Of a stretch of DNA of 64,000 nt, positions 1 through 12,263 are shown in pieces. Both the position numbers and the translations under genes were made by a program. Numbering within the stretch: the first letter of the stretch is position 1; every line of letters starts with the position of its first letter. Location of the stretch: the NCBI GenBank assembly GCA_963995525.1, contig OZ023214.1, forward strand, positions 37,014,922 through 37,078,921, in the 5' to 3' direction. The DNA is from Escarpia spicata. Its lineage: Eukaryota; Annelida; Polychaeta; Sabellida; Siboglinidae. The notes under the pieces were generated by a model. The model was not told the DNA's origin and made no database searches. It saw only the letters and a list, made by a program, of their open reading frames with translations.

Positions 1-1893
1 TGATGTGGATGCGGTGATAATAGTTCCGTGATGACGGTGATGTGATATGGATGCGGTGATAATAGTTCCGTGATGACGGTGATGTGATGTGGATGCGGTG
101 ATAATAGTTCCGTGATGACGGTGCTATGATGTGAACGCGGTGATAATAGTTCCGTGATGACGGTGCTATGATGTGGATGCGATGATAATAGTTCCGAGAT
201 GAAGGTGCTATGGTGTGGATGCGGTGATAATAGTTCCGTGGTGACGGTGATGTGATGTGGATGCGGTGATAATAGTTCCGTGATGACGGTGATGTGATGT
301 GGATGCGGTGATAATAGTTCCGTGATGACGGTACTATGATGTGGATGCGGTGATAATAGTTCCGTGATGACGGTGCTGTGATATGGATGCGGTGATAATA
401 GTTCCGAGATGACGGTGCTATGATGTGGATGCGGTGATAATAGTTCCGTGATGACGGTGATGTGATGTGGATGCGGTGATAATAGTTCCGTGATGACGGT
501 GATGTGATGTGGATGCGGTGATAATAGTTCCGGGATGACGGTGATGTGATGTGGATGCGGTGATAATAGTTCAGTGATGACGGTGCTATGATGTGGGTGC
601 GGTGATAATAGTTCCGTGATGGCGGTGATGTGATGTGGACGCGGTGATAATAGTTCCGTGATGACGGTGCTATGATGTGGATGCGGTGATAATAGTTCTG
701 TGATGACGGTGGTGTTATATGGATGCGGTGATAATAGTTCCGTGATGACGGTGCTATGATGTGGGTGCGGTGATAATAGTTCCGTGATGACGGTGATGTG
801 ATGTGGACGCGGTGATAATAGTTCTGTGATGACGGTGCTATGATGTGGATGCGGTGATAGTAGTTCCATGATGACGGTGCTGTGATATGGATGCGGTGAT
901 AATAGTTCCGTGATGATGGTGCTATGATGTGGGTGCGGTGATAATAGTTCCGTGATGACGGTGATGTGATGTGGATGCGGTGATAATAGTTCCGTGATGA
1001 CGGTGCTATGAAGTGGGTGCGGTGATAATAGTTCTGTGGTGACGGTGATGTGATGTGGATGCGGTGATAGTAGTTCCATGATGACGGTGCTGTGATATGG
1101 ATGCGGTGATAGTAGTTCCGTGATGACGGTGCTGTGATATGGATGCGGTGATAATAGTTCCGTGATGACGGTGATGTGATGTGGATGCGGTGATAATAGT
1201 TCCGTGATGACGGTGCTATGATGTGGACGCGGTAATAATAGTTCCGTGATGACGGTGATGTGATGTGGACGCGGTGATAATAATCCCGTGATGACGGTGC
1301 TATGATGTGGACGCGGTGATAATAATCCCGTGATGACGGTGCTATGATGTGGACGCGGTGATAATAATCCCGTGATGACGGTGCTATGATGTGGACGAGG
1401 TGATAATAGTTCCATGATGACGGTGATGTGATGTGGATGCGATGATAATACGTGTCGTGGTGACGGTGATGGGATGTGGACGCGGTGATAATAGTTCCGT
1501 GATGACGGTGATGTGATGTGGATGCGATGATAATACGTGTCGTGATGACGGTGATGTGATGTGGACGCGGTGATAATAGTTCCGTGATGACGGTGATGTG
1601 ATGTGGATGCGATGATAATACGTGTCGTGGTGACGGTGATGTGATGTGGACGCGGTGATAATAGTTCCGTGATGACGGTGATGTGATGTGGATGCGATGA
1701 TAATACGTGTCGTGGTGACGGTGATGTGATGTGGACGCGGTGATAATAGTTCCGTGATGACGGTGATGTGATGTGGATGCGATGATAATACGTGTCGTGG
1801 TGACGGTGATGTGATGTGGACGCGGTGATAATAGTTCCGTGATGACGGTGATGTGATGTGGATGCGATGATAATACGTGTCGTGGTGACGGTG
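1..1893. repeat. 42-bp minisatellite with 85-bp higher-order dimers
   Basis: About 45 tandem copies of a 42-bp unit built around GATGCGGTGATAATAG; the array runs off the left edge. From about 1430 a variant 43-bp unit carrying CGTGTCG alternates with the 42-bp unit. CGTGTCG recurs at 1451, 1536, 1621, 1706, 1791 and 1876, exactly every 85 bp, so the right end is a higher-order repeat. Open frames across it are by-products of a unit length divisible by three. No gene is supported. Confidence 0.95.
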
Positions 1894-1917
1894 TCGCAAT
1901 ATTGAGGCGATGGTAAC

Positions 1918-2823
1918 GAGATGTAGTCTTTGTGTGGTATGATCTGTATGAAGTTTAATTATTGCATGAATTGTTCTGTACGAAGTGTTGAAGTTATATG
2001 ATATGCACGTATGGGGTATGGCTTGTATGACGTGTTAACTTTGTATGTTATGATATGTACCATATATAAACATTATGTGGCATAATCTGTTCGAGGTGTT
2101 AACGTTTTGTGATATAATATGTACGTGGTGTTGACCTTATGTGATATGAACTGTACGAGTTGTATGAACTGTACATTATGTGCGATAACATGTACGAGTT
2201 GTTAACGTTATGTGGTATGACATGAATGATTTGCACGATGTGATCATTTGATGTGGCATGAGTTGTACCACGTGTTTGCAGTATGTAGTATGATCGGTAC
2301 GAGGTGATAGCATTGTTGGTATGATCAGTACGAGGTAATACGTACGAGGTATTGCCATTATGTGGTATGTTCTGTACGAGATGTTGGTTGTCATTACGTG
2401 ATATGATATACACGAGGTGTTGACATTATGTGGTATGATCCGTAAGAAGTGTGTATCATTTTGTTATACAATATGTACGAAGTGTTGTCATTACGTGTGA
2501 TCTGTACGAGGCGTTAACGTTAGGTGGTATTTGTACGAGATGTTAACGTTATGTGACATGGTCTGTACGACGTGGTGTTATTGTGCGGTCTGATCTGTAC
2601 GGTGTGATAACGTTGGGCTATGATTATGTATACGAGGTATTATCATTATGTGGTATGATTTGTACGAGGTGTTATCATTGTGTGGTATGATCTGTACGAG
2701 GTGTTATCATTATGTGGTATGATCTGTACGAGGTGTTATCATTATGTGGTATGATCTGTACGAGGTATTAACATTATGTGGTATGATCTGTACGAGGTGT
2801 TATCATTATGTGGTATGATCTGA
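1918..2823. repeat. Degenerate 32-bp satellite (TACGAGGTGTTATCATTATG type)
   Basis: Repeats of roughly 32 bp containing TGTACGAGGTGTTA and ATGTGGTATGATC. They are badly degenerate between 1918 and 2600 and become nearly identical at 2640-2822, where the spacing is exactly 32 bp. The unit is unrelated to the 42-bp satellite on its left. No coding potential is apparent. Confidence 0.85.
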
Positions 2824-3100
2824 ACGGCCAGTTCGAAAAGTGGACAGTATAGTGTATGACATGACTATTGGTCATTACCAACTACGGTTGGCGTTGGCTG
2901 TTGGTAATGTGTTGATTGCGTACGTGCTACACAAATGCATAGTTACGAAGCATTGCTAATCGATGTTGCTTAATGGAAAGTAGAGTTTGGCTGATATTAC
3001 TTTGATTAATCACACCAACCCCACGTCAGTGACGTAGGTGTAATTGTTTACATGTGCATATGGTAATGTTTATGCAATGCCAGCTACTCGGGTGTGGCCA

Positions 3101-4307
3101 AAATAGGATGTCATCATAACAAAACATGTCCTATAAAGAAAATAGGATGTCATCATAACAAAACATGTCCTATAAATAAAATAGGATGTCATCATAACAA
3201 AACATGTCCTATAAATAAAATAGGATGTCATCGTAACAAAACATGTCCTATAAAGAAAATAAGATGTCATCATAACAAAACATGTCCTATAAAGAAAATA
3301 GGATGTCATCATAACAAAACATGTCCTATATACAAAATAGGATGTCATCATAACAAAACATGTCCTATAAAGAAAATAGGATGTCATCATAACAAAACAT
3401 GTCCTATAAAGAAAATAAGATGTCATCATAACAAAACATGTCCTATAAACAAAATATGATGTCATCATAACAAAACATGTCCTATAAACAAAATAGGATG
3501 TCATCATAACAAAACATGTCCTATAAACAAAATATGATGTCATCATAACAAAACATGTCCCATAAAGAAAATAGGATGTCATCATAACAAAACATGTCCT
3601 ATAAAGAAAATAAGATGTCATCATAACAAAACATGTCCTATAAACAAAATATGATGTCATCATAACAAAACATGTCCTATAAACAAAATAGGATGTCATC
3701 ATAACAAAACATGTCCTATAAACAAAATATGATGTCATCATAACAAAACATGTCCTATAAAGAAAATAGGATGTCATCATAACAAAACATGTCCTATAAA
3801 GAAAATAGGATGTCATCATAACAAAACATGTCCTATAAACAAAATATGATGTCATCATAACAAAACATGTCCTATAAACAAAATATGATGTCATCATAAC
3901 AAAACATGTCCTATAAACAAAATATGATGTCATCATAACAAAACATGTCCTATAAACAAAATATGATGTCATCATAACAAAACATGTCCTATAAACAAAA
4001 TAGGATGTCATCATAACAAAACATGTCCTATAAACAAAATAGGATGTCATCATAACAAAACATGTCCTATAAACAAAATAGGATGTCATCATAACAAAAC
4101 ATGTCCTATAAAGAAAATAGGATGTCATCATAACAAAACATGTCCTATAAAGAAAATAGGATGTCATCATAACAAAACATGTCCTATAAAGAAAATAAGA
4201 TGTCATCATAACAAAACATGTCCTATAAACAAAATAGGATGTCATCATAACAAAACATGTCCTATAAACAAAATATGATGTCATCATAACAAAACATGTC
4301 CTATAAA
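3101..4307. repeat. 39-bp satellite, about 31 copies, hairpin-capable unit
   Basis: A homogeneous array of a 39-bp unit reading AATAGGATGTCATCATAAC then AAAACATGTCCTATAAA. Each unit begins with ATAGGA and ends with TCCTAT, so every copy can form a small stem-loop. Units vary at two positions (AAAG or AAAC before the unit; AGG, ATG or AAG within it), giving local sub-patterns. The long minus-strand open frame across the array is explained by the 39-bp length and is not treated as a gene. Confidence 0.95.
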
Positions 4308-4579
4308 ACAAGCTACAGTTCAAGTGGGTTCGTGTGTTCGGTTGTTGTATATAGTACAGACGCGTGCCGACAGTCGGTGTGTTTTGCGTCGGTAAAATGT
4401 GATATAGAATTATGCTTCCGCTGGTTTCCCGAACACATTATAATTGGAAAGTGGAACTGTGCTTAATATAGTTTTGCAATGCTCAAGAATAAGCTCGGAG
4501 CTGGGGGAATGTGATATAGTTTACTTTGATAGAGTTGTAGCCGGACATCACACTGGTCCTTATACGTACACACAATTGC

Positions 4580-4882
<303 letters not shown>

Positions 4883-4903
4883 CCATCCTACACAAACTCG
4901 CTA

Positions 4904-6110
<1,207 letters not shown>

Positions 6111-6345
6111 TCATGTCAATTTGTTCCAGTCTTGCATGTTTCCTGCTTGTATGTTTTTTGTTGTTGTACGAAGCTGGGACGATAGGCTTAGACTTGCCCA
6201 TTCAATGATGTCATCCAGCCAGTTTTTCTTCTGACGTCCTCATCTCTTCTTGCCCTCAAGGGTGATGTTTTAGCTAGTGTTGTGCCAGTTAACGTGCCTA
6301 AGCCAGGAGAACTTTTTTACTGTTGACAGCAGCGTCTCTTGCATC
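6111..6345 (-). pseudogene. LINE ORF2 C-terminal fragment
   Basis: Reading the minus strand towards the stop at 6111-6113 gives the motif GRQKKNWLDDIIEWA followed by a short tail, with an upstream segment reading KFSWLRHVNWHN. The order (FSWxxHV ... GRQxKxWxDDIxEW ... stop) is the standard C-terminal end of the reverse transcriptase ORF of many invertebrate LINEs. A stop and a frameshift between the two motifs show it is dead. Nothing upstream of about 6350 can be read as RT, so the copy is truncated or decayed. Confidence 0.75.
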
Positions 6346-7590
6346 CCAACAATGGCGTCAGCTTACAGTCTGGCATAGCAATTAGTTGTGTGTTCTTTGA
6401 ATGAAATTAAGATGAGTCTGTATCAATTAGGTCATGTAACGTGTTGCTTTCTGTAGTTTGTCTGCAGATATGTTTGTGTCTGTTGGTTCGGTGATGCATC
6501 AGCAAGCGTAATTACATGGCAGCGCCATTGACACTGTGATTGCCCAAAGAACAGCAGGTTTTCATGACTTCTTTTTCCGTCTCGTAATAAAGTCAATCCA
6601 TCTGTTCGTCTTTTCTTGGTCTAGCCGGTTTTTTCCGGTTGTGGACATTTCCCGTTGCCACTCCACCTCCAACGTAGATTGTCTGCGTGAACACTCAGTT
6701 GTCTCCCCCCTCGTCGGCTTCTCACTTGCGCCAGACCACAATTTGTGTCCGTCCGCCAATTCCACACAAATAATCCTTTGGAAAACGAGGACTGAGTGTG
6801 GTGCCGTCCTCCATTACCCAACAAATAAACCCTAGGAAAACGAGGGCTGCTTAGCAACAGGTCGGCTTCCATTTGTCGATGGCTTGGTGGAGCTCTTGAT
6901 GGCCATGTTTCACGTGCTGGATAGGTCTATTGTTTCAAGAACTTTAACACCGGATAAATTGATAAAGTTGATGTTTTATGTTTTATGCGTCAGATCGTTG
7001 ACTATTCCTAAACGCTGACCGATCGGGCATCAGAACAGTGGTTATTTTGCAAAACACATCGATATTTCTCAATTAGTCACTGGGCTAGGTCGAAATTGAG
7101 GGTATCATGCTTAAAAGTGTTTTTCTAGGTAACAAGAGATGTGTTGTCTTAACGAATAACCCACATGGTGTTAGATAATTATTGTTTTAATGTCGTGGGA
7201 CACTTTACAGACAATTATACGTAACATTTTCTACCGAGTCCAGGAAACGTCATAATGGCCGCACGTGAAATCTATTGTGATATCACAATTCATTTACGTT
7301 GTAACGTGTTTCCGATTTACTGTCTCTGCAGTGCTTAGTGATACCTTGTTAGTCGTTTTATGATGTTTCAAAATATAGGTATTCGAGTGAAATATGAATT
7401 GTGCATATTACCAAACAGAAAACTCATATTCTAAGATACGCATAATGCATATACAATGGGAAAATAATTAAATTAAAACACATTATGTAATAGAATATAT
7501 TAGAAAATGTCGTTAGTGCACATCTATTTCAGACTTTACTAACGATTAGTGATAGCCATAAAGACACATTGTACTCGGTCATATACATTC
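6346..7590. other. No gene recognised; short direct repeat
   Basis: Mostly unique sequence. Two related ~30-bp segments sharing GGAAAACGAGG lie near 6766-6795 and 6823-6850. Nothing else can be assigned. Confidence 0.5.
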
Positions 7591-7599
7591 TTCTTCTTC

Positions 7600-7830
7600 C
7601 TCTTGCTTCGTTGCGGGATGGGGGTCCATGTCACTCATTCGTAGCTTCTTTCGATTTTCTAGTTAATTCTCTCCATATTTCTCTGTCGTCCGCGACGATT
7701 TTCCATTATTGGCTCTTTACACTTGTCTTCCCGAGGACCCGTTCATGTTGTCATTCCATCTCAGCCTTTGCTTCCCTCTTCGTCATTTGTCACCCTCTTC
7801 TGCTTTCCATGCTCGGACATATATGCATTA
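7600..7830 (-). pseudogene. Possible LINE ORF2 C-terminal remnant
   Basis: The minus strand encodes RLRWNDNMNGSS and, after a frame change, DREIWRELTRKSKEATNE followed by a stop. The arrangement RxRWxD ... DRxxWRxL ... stop matches LINE RT C-termini, including the better preserved fragment at 8450-9646. Several stops and a frameshift intervene, so this is a fossil if correct. Confidence 0.45.
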
Positions 7831-8449
7831 ATGAATTATAATTTATCATTCTACTTCAGTTAGTCTTTGTTTATTTCATACTACAAATAAATAATAATGC
7901 ATTAAGATAGCGTCATTTAATCCGTCTTGGTCGGGTGAATATAACGCAACTAGATGGCACTACATGCACCGAGTCAAAGTCGGAAACCGTCTTGGCAACA
8001 TTCAGGAAGTTCAACGTTTTCGAGCGGATGCTTTACTTGGACGGAATGGTAAAACCATTTGTGAAGGAAACGCCGCCTAGAACCGAGTCCATTAAACCCG
8101 TGGAAAAATGCATGGAGAGACAGCAACAACGCCACAAGCCACGAAGAAAAACTTCCTATGAATAATTGCCTAAATGGAGACGTCCCTTTAAAACAGACCC
8201 GGACGTCTGACGCAATTCAATAGTTAATGACTGATTATGTCAGCGCGACCAGTTAATTGTCCGGCAGGGATTACATGTCTCGCCGAACGTTGTTATCTTG
8301 TCGATCTCGGGTCATCGCCCGCAATCCGTCCGTAACAGTGACAATGGGTGAATCGACAGAAAACATTTGCGTCTACTACGTATTTCGCCACCTGTACAAC
8401 CATTGATAGGTTGCTCTCCTCCTTGTTCCCTGCTGTACAAGGGTGAGTG

Positions 8450-9646
8450 TCAGGTACGGTAAAGCTGAACCACTCTCTGTATTTTTTTCTTCCATAGTTT
8501 TCTGTCCATCGCTCCCTCCCACCGTTCATCCTCCCCTGATCTTCTCGTGTCCTTCCTCACGCAGTCCTCCCATCTCAGCTGTGGTCTTCCTCTTTTCCTG
8601 TGTCAATTATGTTGTTCCGCCTCTGCTCTCTTCGCTATTTTTCCGGCATCGATCCTTGCCAAGTGGCCTGCCCATCTCATCCGGCTTCTCAATAATCCTC
8701 CTGTTTTACTGCATTGCATTCCAACCTCTTTTCTCAGGTCATTCGTCATTCTTCTGTCTACTCTCTTCTTGTTACTCTCCTAACCCAATTGTTTTCACAA
8801 ATGTGCAGCTTCTGTTGTTGTTGTTCTGTCAGCGCCACAGTCTCCAGACCATATAGGCATGCCGGTGTAACACACACTCTCAGGACTTTCCCATTCAGCT
8901 TTATCGAGATTTTTCGAGATTTTTCTGTCCATCATGACTCCCTCTATCTTTCTCCAAACGAACGCCCATCCGCCATAGCCATTCCTCCAAGGTACACAAA
9001 GCCGTTCACTTGCTTAATTTCCTTTCCGTCCAACCTGATGTCCAATTCATCTCTCTGTTGTCCAACCCACATCACTTCTGTCTTCTCCAGGCACGTTCTC
9101 AGTCCGTGTTTCTTGAACACCCTGTTCCATTTCTCCAACATGTCTTGTAGTTCTTGTTTGCTTTCTGCTACTATGGCTAGATCATCTGCATACATAATCT
9201 TTCTGAGAACATCCTTCGTGCTGATCTTCCTGCTGATTAATTCCATCACCATGATAAATAGTAATGGGCTTAGGGCACTTCCTTGCCTCAATCCGATGTT
9301 AACTGGAAACTCTTCCGACATCCCAGATCCAGCCACAACTCTTCCTGTTGTTCTTTTATACATTGTTCCCACCATCCTGGCTTCTGCTTCTGGCACTCCC
9401 ATCCATCTCACTGTTGCCAACACCATCTCTCACTGTGACTGGGACTGTGATGTAGGCCTTCTCTAAGTCCACAAATCCGACTGCCATTCTCCCTTGCATC
9501 CCCGACCTCTTCTCCATCAGCTGTCTCAATGCAAACATCGCATCCGTCGTCCCTCTGCCCTTCCTGAATCCCTGTTGTTCTTCACTTAATTCCTGTTCTA
9601 CTCTCTTTCGATTCCTTTTATCTAGGATCCTATCTAGCAGCTTCAT
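8450..9646 (-). pseudogene. LINE reverse transcriptase fragment (YADD-type)
   Basis: From high to low coordinate the minus strand encodes an RT core: EQQGFRKGRGTTDAMF, FVDLEKAY, GLRQGSALSPLLF, the catalytic box MYADDLAIVAES, then VFKKHGLRTCLEKTEVMW and VYLGGM. Further down it reads MRWAGHLARI, RGRPQLRWEDCV and DRKLWKKKIQ before a stop at 8450. It is broken by a frameshift near 9400 and several stops below 8950. The same C-terminal family reappears at 42.4-44.6 kb. The 5' part is missing; a (TG)n/(TGCG)n tract starts just beyond its right end. Confidence 0.88.
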
Positions 9647-9696
9647 GATATGACTTAGAAGTAACAGTAATGAAACTCCTCAGCAAGTTCGATTTT

Positions 9697-9699
9697 GTA

Positions 9700-9764
<65 letters not shown>

Positions 9765-9765
9765 T
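9697..9765. repeat. (TG)n/(TGCG)n microsatellite
   Basis: TG dinucleotides pass into TGCG tetranucleotides immediately upstream (minus-strand sense) of the truncated LINE. Confidence 0.95.
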
Positions 9766-9769
9766 TCAT

Positions 9770-10810
9770 ACATGCATGCAAATGTGACCTGTTTATCGGC
9801 ACGACCGCGGCAACAATGGCAAATATGTTAAATTTTCGTGTAGACTGCTTTGTTAATTAAGACCGTTGAGTAGTAGTTATCCTGCAGTCTCGTGAAACCA
9901 TGGATCTTTGACCTGGTTTCGAGGTCAATAATCAGACCGTTACTTGGTGGGTAAAAATAAAAAAATGGAATAAAATACGTAGAATCCGATTAGAACCGGA
10001 TCCGCGTCGCATAACGATGATGCACCTGTGTTGAACGCACGCACACGTCAACCCATAATATAGAGATAATTATGTATGTTGATCCATTTAATTTTAATGC
10101 CAAATGCCTGTCGAAGAATAATCCGTAAATATAGCCGCGATTACACCGAAAGCCAATGATTAACAAAGGCAATCTGTGGTATATTGGAAGCAGTAAGGTC
10201 ACTTTGTGGTTAACGGGATCATAAACTCGCATTAAATACTGCGTTAGGCCGTGTGCATTTTGCCATGAATTATGCGCCTACATATATAGGGCCTATATGT
10301 TTACACGAGTCAATATCGAATTGTTTGGGATGAAATATCCACGTGCAAAAAGACAACCCAATCAAAATGGTTCGACATTATTGGAAGATTGACGTTTGTT
10401 TACGAAGTTGCTACTATTTGTTACTTGTAGTTTACCTTCGTTTTACACTTAGGCAATTCTGTAGAAAACGAGCGATCTGTATTCCGGTTACGGAATTGGT
10501 AAACACAATTTAGTGGGCTATATACTTTAAATCATTTATAAAGCTTTATCTTGTAGTATTAAGAACGATACATTGAACAATTAGAAGCAAAGTGTCTCGC
10601 TTTAATGAGACTGCCGTCAAAAGATAGGGGTATATATTCCTACATTTTCCATATAAAAATTGAACGAAGATGCCATTGGTGTATCGCTAGTCGACTAAGT
10701 TTGCAGGTACCGTTGCATTTCGGAGGGGAAAAGATGATGCCAGCATAATATCTGATTAGTTATATATGTACTAATTGGGTACGATAAATGTTAACAACGT
10801 TTAGAGCGAC
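9770..10810. other. No gene recognised
   Basis: AT-rich unique sequence with short frames only and no repeat structure I could see. Confidence 0.55.
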
Positions 10811-10837
10811 GGTTCCATTAGATGATTGAGTGTTTGA

Positions 10838-10964
10838 AAGCGCTCCGATCTGGACTCCCTACCGGATCCCGATCGTGCCACGCGCTCGTTTCGATTGTTC
10901 AACAATCGAACTGAGCGCGTGGCACGATCGGGATGGGGATCGGGAAGGAAGTCGAGATGGGAGC
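10838..10964. repeat. Near-perfect palindrome / foldback MITE-like sequence
   Basis: The inner arms are 10866-10899 and 10901-10934: 34 bp each, one central base, two mismatched positions. The sequence around GATCGTGCCACGCGCTC on the left is mirrored as GAGCGCGTGGCACGATC on the right. Weaker symmetry (GCTCC..ATCT against AGATGGGAGC) extends the structure to about 10838-10964. Palindromic form and lack of coding capacity fit a foldback or MITE insertion; no target duplication was identified. Confidence 0.85.
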
Positions 10965-10985
10965 ACTTGCAGACATAACACTCTC

Positions 10986-11883
10986 TATTACTTGTATGTG
11001 GCCGGATGGCGCGCAAAGTAATCTTTGACTCGTCTCAGTTGTTCTGACGTCAAAGACAAACAAGCATGCCGTACGTCCAATATAGCTAGCAACAAAGGGT
11101 TCGGTATTTGTTTACGAAAGGTGTTACCTTACACATTTCAATCATTCTGTATCATGTACATATGAGTTCCTCAGTGCGATGTTTCCACGAGCAGACGGAA
11201 TCCATTCTTTATATACTGTCATCGCCGTTATGACAATAACAACTTGGTGAATTGTAAAAGCGTTTTCGCGTGTTCTCTCCCATGCGGCGATAAACCGCCT
11301 ACAACAAAACGGAAGTGAACGCGCCACATTTGCTGCCGGAAACTGTTTATACCCGGAAGTGTAGCGATACATGCCTAATGTATGCCGGTTAGTTGGGGGC
11401 GATTGGGCCCAATAACTGGAAATAAAACGAGATTTATCTGTACAAGATAAAACGAGAAACGATGCCAAGTAGAAACGTCGCCGTCTTCCAATCGGGCTAG
11501 ACCACTTAAAACGGATCTTGGAATCACTTAACCTGACTGCATGGCAATGTTCATAAAACCAGGTCCGACCCAAAACCGTGACGTAAATATGGCTCGACCC
11601 AATTCACGAGTGTGGACACGGATATTGCACGGTGAAAACAACAACGCGTCTTCTGCAGGTCAGCCGTACAAAACCGGACAACATAAATTATGTATTTGAC
11701 CGTCGTTGAAAAGCGGGTTGAACATGGAATTGACCGTTTTTGACTCGCAGTGGTTACAGCATAGCGCATTGGTAGGTGTGGTTGTCGTGCAAATGACTGT
11801 TTTGTGTAGGGTGACATGACCTCTTTCGATTATTTCACTGTTGACCAGAAAGACGATAGCACTGGTATGTTGGCTATAAGCCT
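10986..11883. other. No gene recognised
   Basis: Contains a 143-codon minus-strand frame (11142-11573) without any recognisable domain. Lies immediately left of the gypsy element. Confidence 0.5.
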
Positions 11884-12057
11884 TGATTGATTTAGCGTAC
11901 GCAAACAAGCTTTGTACGAACTCAAACAGTTTATTACAACACAATGGCGTCGTGGTGTAGCCGGAACTCTCACACCACGCATGACATTAATTAGATTATA
12001 GATAGTCGCGCTACTATATTCTACAGGCCTATAACCATGTAGTCCAATATCGTAGCA
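11884..12057 (-). repeat. 3' LTR of the gypsy element
   Basis: 174 bp. Aligns with 15993-16165 over its length (shared GCGTAC, CTTTGTACGAACTCAAACAG, GTGGTGTAGCCGGAACTCTC, CAGGCCTATAACCATGTAG). Divergence between the LTRs indicates an old insertion. Confidence 0.92.
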
Positions 12058-12067
12058 TCTCCTTTTT
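12058..12067 (-). other. Polypurine tract
   Basis: Minus strand reads AAAAAGGAGA directly against the TG start of the 3' LTR, where plus-strand priming would occur. Confidence 0.8.
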
Positions 12068-12263
12068 AATTAAACAATTCAACCTAAATAAAGCAAAATA
12101 CTCTTAACTCTTGCAATAGGATCAGAGGTCTGCGATCTTTACCACCGAGTATAAATTATTCTCATAGTCCATAAATGGCATAATCTGTAAAGTTGACTAC
12201 TCTACTTAACACTATGATGTGCCATCTAGTAACTATCGTAAGTCCAAACTTTCACGAGTACTC

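Noticed and set aside
3101..4307. CRISPR-like array
   Set aside because: Units are contiguous with no unique spacers, and the context is eukaryotic.
3070..4323. 417-codon minus-strand frame of repeated 13-residue peptides
   Set aside because: Entirely explained by a 39-bp satellite whose length is a multiple of three; no start context or non-repeat sequence.
6562..6872. Possible LINE endonuclease remnant (VRSRRGG motif)
   Set aside because: A single short motif without neighbouring endonuclease blocks is not enough.
11142..11573. 143-codon minus-strand frame
   Set aside because: No recognisable domain, odd composition, and no splice or promoter support.
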